NCBI RefSeq assembly: GCF_021390935.1
Contig: NZ_JAJPUI010000003.1
Coordinates: 124,001-188,000, forward strand
From: Streptomyces sp. CC228A
Lineage (GTDB): Bacteria; Actinomycetota; Actinomycetes; Streptomycetales; Streptomycetaceae
Reading direction: 5' to 3'
Length of the DNA: 64,000 nucleotides
Shown: piece after piece, positions 50,528 through 58,518 of the stretch
Layout: every line of letters begins with the position of its first letter
How positions within the stretch are numbered: the first letter of the stretch is position 1
Notes under the pieces: model-generated
What the model saw: only the letters and a program-made list of their open reading frames with translations
Database searches by the model: none
Told to the model about the DNA's origin: nothing
Position numbers and translations under genes: made by a program

Positions 50528-50880
50528 TCAGGGGCGGCGGTGGGGTCGGGTGTGCCAGCGGTGCGGTCCACGCCCGACGGATGGAACTACGGACGCCGAT
50601 GATGGCATCGGCAGGTCGAAGAACGCGTCGACGGCCACGGCGCGGCGCTCGAAGCAGCGGGCCAGGCGGTGGAAAGCGTTCTGCCAGGCATGGGTGCGCT
50701 CCCCATGCCACCGTCGGCTCGCCTGCATGAGGGCTTTCTGTCGAAGACGACCCGGTCACTGATGCGTGGCCGGTGACAGCCCAGCGGATGAGCCGAATCG
50801 CAGACCGGCCGCTCGGGCAGTAACGCCGTGAACCGCTCCCACAACGGCTCGGTCAGCCAGGACGCAGGGCGGGCACACAT
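50528..50880 (-). pseudogene. IS5-family transposase remnant with internal deletion
   Basis: The N-terminal piece (from ATG 50880) reads WLTEPLWERFTALLPERPVC, PLGCHRPRISDRVVFD, as in IS5-type transposases. It jumps directly to the C-terminal piece QASRRWHGERTHAWQNAFHRLARCFERRAVAVDAFFDL, in another frame. The middle, including most of the DDE catalytic core, is missing. A further frame change occurs near 50600. Terminal inverted repeats are not evident. The fragment lies inside the tRNA-Val island. Confidence 0.8.
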
Positions 50881-50930
50881 CACCCCTTGGCACGGCGCCT
50901 CCTCCGCCCCGTGTCGGCGGGGGAACGAAC

Positions 50931-50972
50931 AAGGCCCAGGACTCCGGGAAACTCCCGGATGACCTGGGCCTT
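50931..50972 (-). terminator. Terminator of the tRNA-Val gene
   Basis: AAGGCCCAGG (50931-50940) pairs with CCTGGGCCTT (50963-50972), with an inner TCCGGGA/TCCCGGA stem. It lies 19 bases beyond the tRNA 3' end on the minus strand and is followed there by TTGTTCGTT. Confidence 0.75.
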
Positions 50973-50990
50973 CGGCGTATCGCCGATCAC

Positions 50991-51020
50991 GTGGGCGCGG
51001 ACGGTTTCGAACCGCCGACA
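50991..51020 (-). repeat. att-like repeat, right copy (inside tRNA-Val)
   Basis: Identical over 30 bases to 49319-49348. It covers the 3' acceptor strand and T-arm of the tRNA gene. Confidence 0.8.
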
Positions 51021-51063
51021 TCTGCTTTGTAAGAGCAGCGCTCTACCCCTGAGCTACGCACCC
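50992..51063 (-). tRNA. tRNA-Val (anticodon TAC)
   Basis: 72 nucleotides read on the minus strand: acceptor GGGTGCG pairs with CGCGCCC (one G-T pair), D-arm GCTCAGGGGTAGAGC, anticodon arm CTGCT-CTTACAA-AGCAG with anticodon TAC (decodes GTA), T-arm CGGCGGTTCGAAACCGTCCG and discriminator A. CCA is not encoded. The gene serves as an integration site for the element to its left. Confidence 0.95.
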
Positions 51064-51227
51064 GTGGAAGGAGTCAACAGCGTACATCGCCCCCCGGTGG
51101 GGTTCGCAAACCGTTGTGAGGGGGTGGGGCGCGCGAACGGAACCGCTCGGTTGTTCGTCGTACCGGGTGGGAGAATGTACCGGGCTCGATGGGCCGGCTC
51201 GGACACGTACGGTGACGGGGAGCGGAT

Positions 51228-52478
51228 GTGACGGTGGGCGGTGGCGGGCGGCGCTGGTTCGGGGGCGGGCGCGCCGAGAACCAGCGGGCCGAGGCGCAGG
51301 CGGCGAAGGACGCCGCGGCGGCCGCGTTCTACGAGCTGGACACCGCCCAACGGGGTCTGCGGATCTCGATCGAGACCATCACCGCCGTGGACGGCTCGCC
51401 CGACGCCCTGCGCGTCGTCGACCAGTTCGCCGCGCTCGGGCGCCGTATCGACGACGTGAGCCATGCCTACATCGAGGCCGTCGACTCCTACGACCTGGAC
51501 CGCGTGGATCTTGAGGGGGCCGTCGCCGTCCGGGCACGCACCGACCTGAACCGGGCGAGGGACGAGCTCGTACGGGTCAAGGGAGAGCTGGAGCGGTTCG
51601 AGCAGCAGCTCGGGCCGCTGCTCGCCACGGCGGAGACCCAGCTCGCCCGCCTGGCCCCGGCGGTCGAGCGGGCGCGCGCCGCACTGCTGGCCGCCAGCAA
51701 TGCCCTCGACGACGCCCGGGCGGGCGGCCTGCGCGCCGACGACCTGGCCGCCCGGCTCGCCGCGCTGGGCCCCGAGCTGACCAAGCTCAACCAGGGCGCC
51801 GGGCAGCACGGCGTGCAGGAGACGCTGCGCCGCGCGGACCGGGTGCTGCGGGAGGCCGAGGCCATACGCGCGGAGGCCGAGCGGCTTCCCGAGCGTGCTG
51901 CCGAGACCGACAGGCGCCTCGTCTCGCTCCGTACCCGCGCCCAGGCCCTCGCCCACCGGGCCGCCTCCGTCGATCCGGTGCTGAGCGAGCTCCGGCGCAG
52001 GTTCAGCGCCGCCTGCTGGCAGGACCTCCAGCCCGTGCCGACGCGGGCCGCGGAGAACGTACGGCGCGCCGAGCAGAAGCTGGCGGAGGCGGCCAGGGCG
52101 CGCGAGGAGCAGCGCTGGGCGGATGCGACCGCGCTGCTGTCCACCGTACGGGCGCTGCTCAACGCCACGGACGAGGACGTGTCGGCCGCCGGTGAGCGGC
52201 TGCGGCGGCTGGACGCGGTGGCGAAGGATCCGCAGCAGGAGGTGGAGCGGACGCGGTTCGCGATCCGGGACGCCCAGCGGTTCGCCATGGCCGGGCGCCA
52301 CACGCCCGACCCGAAGCACGCGCAGCCGCTCGACGACGCGGTGGCGCGGCTGGAGCGGGCCATCAGCAACCTGGAGGGGCGGCATCCGGATTACTGGCAC
52401 TTCCTGGTGGAGACCGAGGCGGTGCGGGCCGCGGCCGCACGTGTGGTGGCGCAGATCCGCGAGGAGCGGGCCGGGTGA
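51228..52478 (+). CDS. Coiled-coil protein at the edge of the stress island
   Basis: 416 residues from GTG 51228. The N-terminal 20 residues are Gly/Arg-rich; the remainder is nearly all helix with heptads (RARDELVRVKGELERFEQQLGPLLATAETQLARLAPAVERARAALL, ETLRRADRVLREAEAIRAEAERLPERAAETDRRLVSLRTRAQ). No enzyme motif, signal or membrane segment is visible. It resembles TPM/PspA-like or KLTP-type scaffold proteins that accompany TerD genes, but I cannot name the family. It is the first gene after the tRNA and reads towards the FmdB gene. Confidence 0.75.
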   Translation: MTVGGGGRRWFGGGRAENQRAEAQAAKDAAAAAFYELDTAQRGLRISIETITAVDGSPDALRVVDQFAALGRRIDDVSHAYIEAVDSYDLDRVDLEGAVAVRARTDLNRARDELVRVKGELERFEQQLGPLLATAETQLARLAPAVERARAALLAASNALDDARAGGLRADDLAARLAALGPELTKLNQGAGQHGVQETLRRADRVLREAEAIRAEAERLPERAAETDRRLVSLRTRAQALAHRAASVDPVLSELRRRFSAACWQDLQPVPTRAAENVRRAEQKLAEAARAREEQRWADATALLSTVRALLNATDEDVSAAGERLRRLDAVAKDPQQEVERTRFAIRDAQRFAMAGRHTPDPKHAQPLDDAVARLERAISNLEGRHPDYWHFLVETEAVRAAAARVVAQIREERAG

Positions 52479-52760
52479 GCGTGCGCGGTGCGGTGGGGTG
52501 CGGTGTGGTTGCGTGCGGTGTGGTGTGGTCGGGAGCGTGACGCCGCGGGCGGGCCGTGCGGAGTGCTGTCTGTGGGCCTCGGTGGTCCGGTGGCCCCTTT
52601 TGCCTGTCCGGTAGCCGCCGCTCACCCAGACCTCCGGGCCCGGCGCACCGGGGACGAGTCTCGCGGGACGGTCGGCTGGGCCCTGCCGGGCGCGGGGGCG
52701 CGGGGCGCCGGAGTGCGCCGGTGGGAGTGGGGCGGCCCTGCCCCTCGTTAGTCTTTCCGT

Positions 52761-52982
52761 ATGCCTCGATACGAGTACCGCTGCCGCACCTGCGGCGACA
52801 CGTTCGAACTGAGCCGCCCCATGGCGGAGTCCGCCGCACCCGCCGCCTGTCCTTCCGGGCACGGCGACACGGTCAAGCTGCTGTCCGCGGTCGCGGTCGG
52901 CGGTACGGCCGCCGCCGCGGCGCCTCGGCCGTCCGGTGGTGGAAGCGGGGGCGGCTGCTGCGGAGGCGGCTGCTGCGGCTGA
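52761..52982 (+). CDS. FmdB-family zinc-ribbon protein
   Basis: 73 residues from ATG 52761. The start MPRYEYRCRTCGDTFELSRPM is diagnostic of the FmdB/CxxC_CxxC_SSSS regulatory-protein family: one CxxC pair, but the second is replaced by Cys-Pro-Ser-Gly-His (CPSGH). The tail is Gly/Cys-rich (GGGSGGGCCGGGCCG), likely to bind metal. The role is unclear; some members sense nitrogen compounds or support nucleases. Confidence 0.88.
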   Translation: MPRYEYRCRTCGDTFELSRPMAESAAPAACPSGHGDTVKLLSAVAVGGTAAAAAPRPSGGGSGGGCCGGGCCG

Positions 52983-53431
52983 CGCCCGCGGGCCGGCGGC
53001 GGCGGCCGGTGCACGGGAGCCGGAAGCGACCGCCGCAGCCAGCGCCCGGGCGTCGGAGGCGGCCGCCGCAGCCAGCGCCCGGGCGTCGGAGGCGGGCGCC
53101 GCCGCCGCTGATGCCCAATGGGCCGGAGGTACGCGCTGGGGCGGCTGATGCGCCGGGTGGCAGGGCAGCAGCAGCCGACGCCCCCGTGCAGCCGGGTCCG
53201 GGTGCCTGCGGGAACGGCGGCCGCCGAGCCCCAGGTGGGTGCGGCCGCAGCCGCCACAGCGGCCCCAACAGGCTGCGGGCAGCCGCGACAGGGGGCCCAC
53301 CAGGCCGCGGGTTGCCGCTGCCGCCGCGACGCCGCCCCGGTCACCCCGCCGCGGCCGCCCCAAGGAAGCGGCACGGGATCGCCGCCCCGGTCACCCCGCC
53401 GGAAGGAAGCGGCACGGGATCGCCGCCCCGG
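52983..53431. other. Repeat-filled gap between FmdB and HAD genes
   Basis: No gene is supported. A 33-bp unit is duplicated (AGCGCCCGGGCGTCGGAGGC at 53041 and 53074). The right part belongs to the HAD-gene minisatellite. Confidence 0.6.
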
Positions 53432-53471
53432 TCACCCCGCCGCGGCTGCCGCAAGGAAGCGGCGCAGGATC
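53325..53471 (-). repeat. Tandem repeat seeded from the HAD gene end
   Basis: Read on the minus strand, CGCTTCCTT...GGCGGGGTGACCGG units recur with TGA triplets at 53434-53432 (the real stop), 53393-53391 and 53343-53341 (spacings 41 and 50). The two copies beyond the stop are non-coding. Two units carry a long spacer and one a shortened spacer. Confidence 0.8.
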
Positions 53472-54268
53472 TCCTCCCCGCCAGCACCCCGCGGGCCGTC
53501 AGCGCCTCCACGTGGTCGGCGCGCCACTGCGCGTCGGCGAGCTTCGCCGTGCCCCGGCCGCCAGCCGCGGTCGGCCGCGAGCAGCAGGTCGGCGTCGAGC
53601 AGCGAGTCGCCCGCGGCGAGGACGGTGCCCGCACCCGTGCGGCGCGCCACCTCCCGTACGGCCGCGCTCTTCGTCAGCGGCTTCGGCACCGCGTACACCT
53701 TGCGGCCCTGCAGGGACACCGTCCAGCCGCGGGCCTCCGCCCAGGCGGCAAGCTCGGCCAGCCACCCTTCCGGCAGCAGCGCCCGCTCCACGACCAGATA
53801 GGCGAAGAGGTCCTCCGCCACCCGTTCCTTCAGCAGCCACGCCGGGTCGGCGACGGCCAGCAGGTGGGTGCGCACCTCGTCGAGGGGGGCGCAGTCGGCG
53901 GCGATCCGTGCGTCGACGGCTGCCCGCCAGTCGGTGTCCGGCACGCCGTCGACGAGCAGGTGGCCGCCGTTGGCGCACACCGCGTACCGGGGCGGCGGGC
54001 CGGGGAGCCGCACCCGCAGGTACTGCTCGCGGGTGCGCGTGGTCACCGGCAGGAACGCGGCGGTGCCCGCCAGCTCGCCGAGGAGCGCGGCGGCGGCTTC
54101 CGTGACGTACGACAGCGGCTTGCCGTCGTAGACCTCCACGCACAGCAGGCGCGGGGCCGGCCGGTCGGGCGCGGTGAGTCCCAGGGCGGCCGCCGAGTAG
54201 ATCAGGGTGCGGTCCAGGTCGCTGGCGACCAGGACGGGAGGAGCGGGAGTGCGCGCGGCGGGATTCAC
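53432..54268 (-). CDS. HAD-family hydrolase of the Ter biosynthetic module, frame broken near its end
   Basis: Start GTG 54268, overlapping the previous stop as GTGA. Motif I VLVASDLDRTLIYSAAA (DxDxT), motif II LPVTTRTREQYLRV, motif III around KPLTKSAAVREVARRT, motif IV VLAAGDSLLDADLLLAADRGWRPG. This sucrose-phosphate-phosphatase-like (Cof/IIB) type recurs in TerD-associated operons. The last 60 residues are in changing frames (about 53552-53555 and 53475-53478): LADAQWRADHVEALTARGVLAG and EEILRRFLAAAAAG read through when bases are restored. It is the last gene of the operon and its 3' end is duplicated downstream. Confidence 0.85.
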   Translation of the reverse strand: MNPAARTPAPPVLVASDLDRTLIYSAAALGLTAPDRPAPRLLCVEVYDGKPLSYVTEAAAALLGELAGTAAFLPVTTRTREQYLRVRLPGPPPRYAVCANGGHLLVDGVPDTDWRAAVDARIAADCAPLDEVRTHLLAVADPAWLLKERVAEDLFAYLVVERALLPEGWLAELAAWAEARGWTVSLQGRKVYAVPKPLTKSAAVREVARRTGAGTVLAAGDSLLDADLLLAADRGWRPGHGEARRRAVARRPRGGADGPRGAGGEEILRRFLAAAAAG

Positions 54269-56856
54269 GGGGCGGTCACCGCCTTGCCGTCGGAGCCGGT
54301 CGCGCCGCGGGTGTACTGCGGGTGGATGAGGCCCACGCACGTGTACGGCAGGCCGTCGGCCTCCTCCACCGGTACGCCGCGCTGCTCGGCGAGGAGCCGC
54401 ACATGGTCGAGGTCCGGGCCCGCGCCGCGCCGGGCGAGGACCTTCCAGGGGACGCGGCGCAGCAGCACCCGGGTGGTTTCGCCGACGCCGGGCTTGACGA
54501 GGTTCACGTCGTGGATGCCGTACTCCTCGCTGATGCGTTCGACGGCCTTCCAGCCGTCCCAGGTGGGGGTGCGGTCGGCGGCGAGGAGCCGCGCCGCGTC
54601 CTGCGCGACGGCGTCCGCGACCTCGGCGAAGCGGTCGGAGACCGCGTCCAGGAAGTCCGCGGAGACGTCGGCTGCGGCGAGCTCGCGGTAGTACTTGGCG
54701 CCGTGGTAGTCGTCCGGGCCGACCAGGTCGGCGCGCAGCACGGTGCGGGAGACCAGTCCGGACACCGTCGAGTTGAGGCAGGCGGACGGGACGAGGAAGT
54801 CCTCGCGGGTCCCGTACGTGCGGACGCAGGAGCCGGGGTCCGCGAGGACGGCGATCTCGGGGTCGAAGCCGGGGAATTCGGCGAGGGCGGCGGCGAGTTC
54901 CCGGGTGATGGCGCCCTTGCCGGTCCAGCCGTCGACGAACACGACGTCGGCCGGGTCGTGGTGGGCCCGCAGCCAGCGCAGGGCGTTGGCGTCGATGCCC
55001 CGGCCGCGGACGATGGACACGGCGTAGTGCGGCAGGTCCAGGCCGTGGCGGTGCTGCGCCCAGCGGCGCATGAGTACGCCGACGGGTGTGCCCGCGCGCG
55101 CCAGGGACACCAGCACGGGGCGCGGGGACCGCTCGGCCAGCACCGTTTCGGTGACGGCGCCGACAGCGCGGGCGATGCGGGCGGCCGAGGTGTCCAGCGC
55201 GGCGTGGAACAGCTTTTGATAGCGGTCGTCGGGCTGGTACTCGATGGGCAGCGATTCCGCGTAGTGCGCGCCGCCGCGCTGGACGGCCTCCTCGCGTTCC
55301 TCCGTGGGGGCCTCCAGTTCGACGCCGGAGAGGTCCTGGAGGAGCCAGCCGACCTCGTCGGGGGCGTAGGAGGAGAACGCGGGGCCGCGCAGGGGCTCGG
55401 GCAGCATGCTGGTGCTTCTCTCGGTGGCGGCCCCCGGCGCGGTGGACGGCCCGTACGGCGGGACGTGCGGGGGCGCGGGCGGGACGGCGGGGGGCTGTGC
55501 GGAGGCCGCAGCGGGCGGGGTTGCGGGCGAGGGGGTGGACGACGGCACGTACGACGGCGCGTACGACGGTACGGTCGCGAGGACGACATGGGGGACGTGG
55601 GCCACGAGCTGCGCCAGCAGGCCGCTGCCGGGCGCGTGCAGGGCGGGGGTGTCGGCCGTCGAGTCCACGACGACGGCGACCGCGTCGAAGCCGCCGCCCG
55701 CCACGTTGTAGGCGTACCGGTCGCCCGGCCCGTCGGCGGGGTCGTCGTGGGCGGGGAAGACCAGGCGCGTGCGGATGGCGTAGCCGGGGTCGTCGACGGC
55801 CAGGACCGGTGAGCGGGTGGTCGTGGAGAACCGCACGTCCACGTGCGGGGCCTGCTCCTCCAATGCGCCGGCCAGCATAAGGGGCGCGTACATCAGCTCC
55901 TCGCAGCCGAGGACGAGGACGCGGCGCGGCGCGGCGTCCCGGCCGAGTGCGAGCGCCTGCGCCAGGCGGCCGGCCATGCCGGGGAGTGCGGCGCCGAGGG
56001 CGGCCCGGTGCTCCGGGGTGAAGCCGTGGCGGCCTCCGTCGGGCAGCCCGTCCGGCCATCCGAGGTCCACCCGTCGTACGGCGGCGGGGTCGCCGGACCG
56101 CGCGGGCGGCGGGGTCCGGTGGGCGGCGACGAGGGCACGGCCCTTCTCCAGGACGCCGTCCGGCAGCTCCACCGTCCCCGCGGCGAGCGCCACCAGGTCC
56201 ACCCGTGCCCCGATCGTGCCGGCGAACTCCTCCAGCCGGCCGCGGTCGGCGGGTGACCGCATGTCGACCAGCGCCACGATCACGTACCGCTCACGGGGCT
56301 GGTGCTCGTGCAGGGCGCGGAGGGTGTTCAGCACGGTGTTGCCGGTCGAGAACTCGTCGTCGACGAGCACGAGCGGGCCCGGCCGGGACAGCAGCCCCGG
56401 GTCGGAGGGCAGGAGGAGGTGGGAGGTGTGGTGCGAGTGGGACTCCTCGAACCCTGCGGCCTGCGCGACGCCGGGTACGGCACGCCGGGTGGAGTGCAGG
56501 TAGGGGGCGAGGGCCAGCCCGTCGGCGACGCAGTGGCCGAGGCCGGTCGCCGTCTCCGCGTACCCGAGGACGACGGCGCGGCGCGCGTCGGCGTCGCCGA
56601 GCAGGGCGCGCACGCGGCGCCCGAGCTCGTACCCGGAGCGGCGCACCACGGCCGGGCTCTGCGGGACGTGCTTGCCGAGCACGCGGGAGACCAGCAGATG
56701 CGCACGCTTGGGGTTGTCACGCAGGGCCAGCCCCAGGAGATCCGTCAGCCGTCCGACGTCCTCCCCGCGGAGTTCGACGCCGAGCCGTTCGGCCACCCAT
56801 GTTCCGGTCCACGCCGTGCTCTTGATGACGGGTCTCCTCTTCTCGTTCTCGCGCAT
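54265..56856 (-). CDS. Phosphoribosyltransferase/TRSP protein joined to StiP-type protein
   Basis: One open frame of 863 residues from ATG 56856. Residues about 15-460 are a PRTase with the PRPP loop LVLVDDEFSTGNTVLNTL, then a TRSP domain (RRVLVLGCEELMYAPLMLAGALEEQAP, VRFSTTTRSPVLAVDDP). Residues from about 484 are the StiP-type cysteine-protease family (FSSYAPDEVGWLLQDLSGVELEAP, VLVSLARAGTPVGVLMRRWA, VVFVDGWTGKGAITREL, VNLVKPGVGETTRVLLRR). A Pro/Ala/Ser linker of about 45 residues (VPSYAPSYVPSSTPSPATPP) connects them; none of the three minus-strand frames has a stop there. Normally these are two genes; ATG 55407 is the likely start of the second. Both belong to the Ter biosynthetic module. 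Confidence 0.82.
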   Translation of the reverse strand: MRENEKRRPVIKSTAWTGTWVAERLGVELRGEDVGRLTDLLGLALRDNPKRAHLLVSRVLGKHVPQSPAVVRRSGYELGRRVRALLGDADARRAVVLGYAETATGLGHCVADGLALAPYLHSTRRAVPGVAQAAGFEESHSHHTSHLLLPSDPGLLSRPGPLVLVDDEFSTGNTVLNTLRALHEHQPRERYVIVALVDMRSPADRGRLEEFAGTIGARVDLVALAAGTVELPDGVLEKGRALVAAHRTPPPARSGDPAAVRRVDLGWPDGLPDGGRHGFTPEHRAALGAALPGMAGRLAQALALGRDAAPRRVLVLGCEELMYAPLMLAGALEEQAPHVDVRFSTTTRSPVLAVDDPGYAIRTRLVFPAHDDPADGPGDRYAYNVAGGGFDAVAVVVDSTADTPALHAPGSGLLAQLVAHVPHVVLATVPSYAPSYVPSSTPSPATPPAAASAQPPAVPPAPPHVPPYGPSTAPGAATERSTSMLPEPLRGPAFSSYAPDEVGWLLQDLSGVELEAPTEEREEAVQRGGAHYAESLPIEYQPDDRYQKLFHAALDTSAARIARAVGAVTETVLAERSPRPVLVSLARAGTPVGVLMRRWAQHRHGLDLPHYAVSIVRGRGIDANALRWLRAHHDPADVVFVDGWTGKGAITRELAAALAEFPGFDPEIAVLADPGSCVRTYGTREDFLVPSACLNSTVSGLVSRTVLRADLVGPDDYHGAKYYRELAAADVSADFLDAVSDRFAEVADAVAQDAARLLAADRTPTWDGWKAVERISEEYGIHDVNLVKPGVGETTRVLLRRVPWKVLARRGAGPDLDHVRLLAEQRGVPVEEADGLPYTCVGLIHPQYTRGATGSDGKAVTAP

Positions 56857-56894
56857 CTCAGTCGTCCCGCGTCTCGGCCCGGGTCGCCCCTCGC

Positions 56895-58082
56895 TCACGG
56901 CACCGCCAGGCCCGCCGCGAGGAGGTCGACGAACCCCACGTCCGACTTGGCGACGCCGAACACCTCCGCGCGGCGGAGCGTGCGCTCGGCCCAGGCGCGG
57001 TGCGGCTTCACCTCGTTCATCTTGTTCGTGTAGGCGGAGCGCATGACTCCGCCGCCGTTCCTGTCGGGGCGCAGTATGTCCCGTGCGTCGCTGTACTCCT
57101 CGTGGCTGACCACGGAGAGCGCGTGCACGGGCTGGACGTGGGACGGGTGGATGCAGGTCTTGCCGAGCAGGCCGTTGGCGCGGTCGAGTTCGATCTCGCG
57201 CAGCAGCCCGTCCAGGTCGTGCTGGATGAGCGCGGTGCGCAGCTCGTCGGCCCGGCCCTCCATGAAGGGGCTGCGGCGCAGCATGGGCTTGAACATGCGC
57301 TCCTGGAGGCGGAAGTACTCCCAGACCGGTCCGGTGATGGTGAACCCGGTGCCGTCGGCGCGCCCGAGGACGTTGACGACGTCCGCGATGACATGGGCGA
57401 CGATCTGCACGTCGTACGCGGTCATGTCGGGTGAGCGGCGCAGCCCGTACGCGGAGCAGAAGTCGGTGACGCCGAGGCGGACCGCGAGGACCCGGTCGCG
57501 GTGGGCGGCGACGGAGCGGGCGATTCCGGCGAGGGTGTCGGCGCGGGACTCCAGGTGCAGGAGTTCGGGGGACTCCAGCACGGGCATGGCGTAGAGGGGC
57601 CGCCCGGCGAGCGCGTCGGCCGTGGCGGGGTGCGCCTCCGCCTCGGCGAGGGCCTCCAGGAAGGGCGTGCCGTGCTTCTCGGTGAACTTGGGCAGCACGA
57701 ACCCGGAGAGCAGCCGCACGGCGGGGCCGAGGCGCCGGCTGAGGTCGGTGATCTGTGCGGCGTCGCGGACGCGGACGAAGATCAGGGGCTGTTCCCCGCC
57801 GTGCGCTGCCAGGTCGGTGAGCTGGTGGACGACGTTCGCCTCGGCGGCTTCCACGTCGCCGTCGCCGATGGAGTCCTCCAGGCACAGGACCATGGACACG
57901 ACACCCCGCGCGACCTGCTTGAGGATGTCCTCGGCCAGGCGGGGGCGGGTGGCGGGGCTGTAGAGGGTCGCCCCGAGGGCCACCGACAGCAGCGGCGCCG
58001 GGGAGGCGGCGTCGAAGACGCAGGGCTCCTGGTGGAAGAGCCCGGCACGGGCAGCGGCTGAGATATGCCCGAAATGACGCAT
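56895..58082 (-). CDS. HpcH/HpaI aldolase / citrate-lyase-beta-like protein of the Ter module
   Basis: 395 residues from ATG 58082. TIM-barrel CoA-lyase features: TLYSPATRPRLAEDILKQ, VVSMVLCLEDSIGDGDVEAAEANV with the metal/CoA Glu-Asp, LIFVRVRD, FVLPKF, YAMPVLESPELLHLE, VLAVRLGVTDFCSAYGLRR, and KTCIHPSHVQPVHAL near the end. These lyases occur with PRTase, StiP and HAD genes in TerD operons and are thought to make a nucleoside-like metabolite used in stress response. First gene of the four-function minus-strand operon. Confidence 0.88.
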   Translation of the reverse strand: MRHFGHISAAARAGLFHQEPCVFDAASPAPLLSVALGATLYSPATRPRLAEDILKQVARGVVSMVLCLEDSIGDGDVEAAEANVVHQLTDLAAHGGEQPLIFVRVRDAAQITDLSRRLGPAVRLLSGFVLPKFTEKHGTPFLEALAEAEAHPATADALAGRPLYAMPVLESPELLHLESRADTLAGIARSVAAHRDRVLAVRLGVTDFCSAYGLRRSPDMTAYDVQIVAHVIADVVNVLGRADGTGFTITGPVWEYFRLQERMFKPMLRRSPFMEGRADELRTALIQHDLDGLLREIELDRANGLLGKTCIHPSHVQPVHALSVVSHEEYSDARDILRPDRNGGGVMRSAYTNKMNEVKPHRAWAERTLRRAEVFGVAKSDVGFVDLLAAGLAVP

Positions 58083-58518
58083 GTGATGTCCCCGTACGGC
58101 GGTGGCGTTCCGGTCGTGGTGTCCGGATCGCTCTGATGACGTGTGGCCGGTAATAGTACGTAGGCGGAGGCGTCGCCGGTTCCCCGACGACGTGAACACC
58201 GTATGTCGCCGGCGCGGACGTACGAGGCGGGGAGCGGTATGGCCGCAGCGCGGTACCGGGAGCGGCCCGGGGCCGCGGAGTGGGTGGGGGCGGCCGCAGG
58301 CTCCTGCACCCGGTGCGGGGAGCCGACGTGCGGGGCCAGGCGGCGGTCGGGCGGAGAGCCGGGGTGCCGGCAGAGCGGGGAGCCGGGGCGCCGGGCAGAG
58401 CGGAGAGCCGGGGGCCGGCCGGCGGGGAGCCGAGGCGCCGGGCCAGGCGGGGAGCCGGACCGGACGCGGTGCCGCCCCGCGTTGTCCGCCGGGGTGGCGG
58501 CCAGGCAGGATGACGCCC
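58083..58518. other. Divergent promoter region with short repeats
   Basis: About 435 bases between the HpcH-type operon (minus) and a TerD gene (plus). The left 150 bases are AT-richer (GTAATAGTACGTAGG around 58151-58165) and probably hold both promoters. From about 58325 to 58460 there are degenerate GCGGAGAGCCGGGG-type repeats. No gene is supported. Confidence 0.6.

Larger units (their letters stand above)
49319..51020. mobile_element. Remnant of an element integrated at tRNA-Val
   Basis: A 30-bp identical direct repeat (49319-49348 and 50991-51020) flanks about 1.67 kb. The right copy is the 3' part of the intact tRNA-Val gene; the left copy is only that 3' fragment. This is the usual footprint of tyrosine-recombinase integration into a tRNA gene. 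No integrase, replication or transfer gene remains; inside are one unknown gene and an IS5 transposase remnant. Confidence 0.7.

Noticed and set aside
49319..51020. Active integrative element or prophage
   Set aside because: No integrase, excisionase, replication or structural gene is present; only a scar remains.
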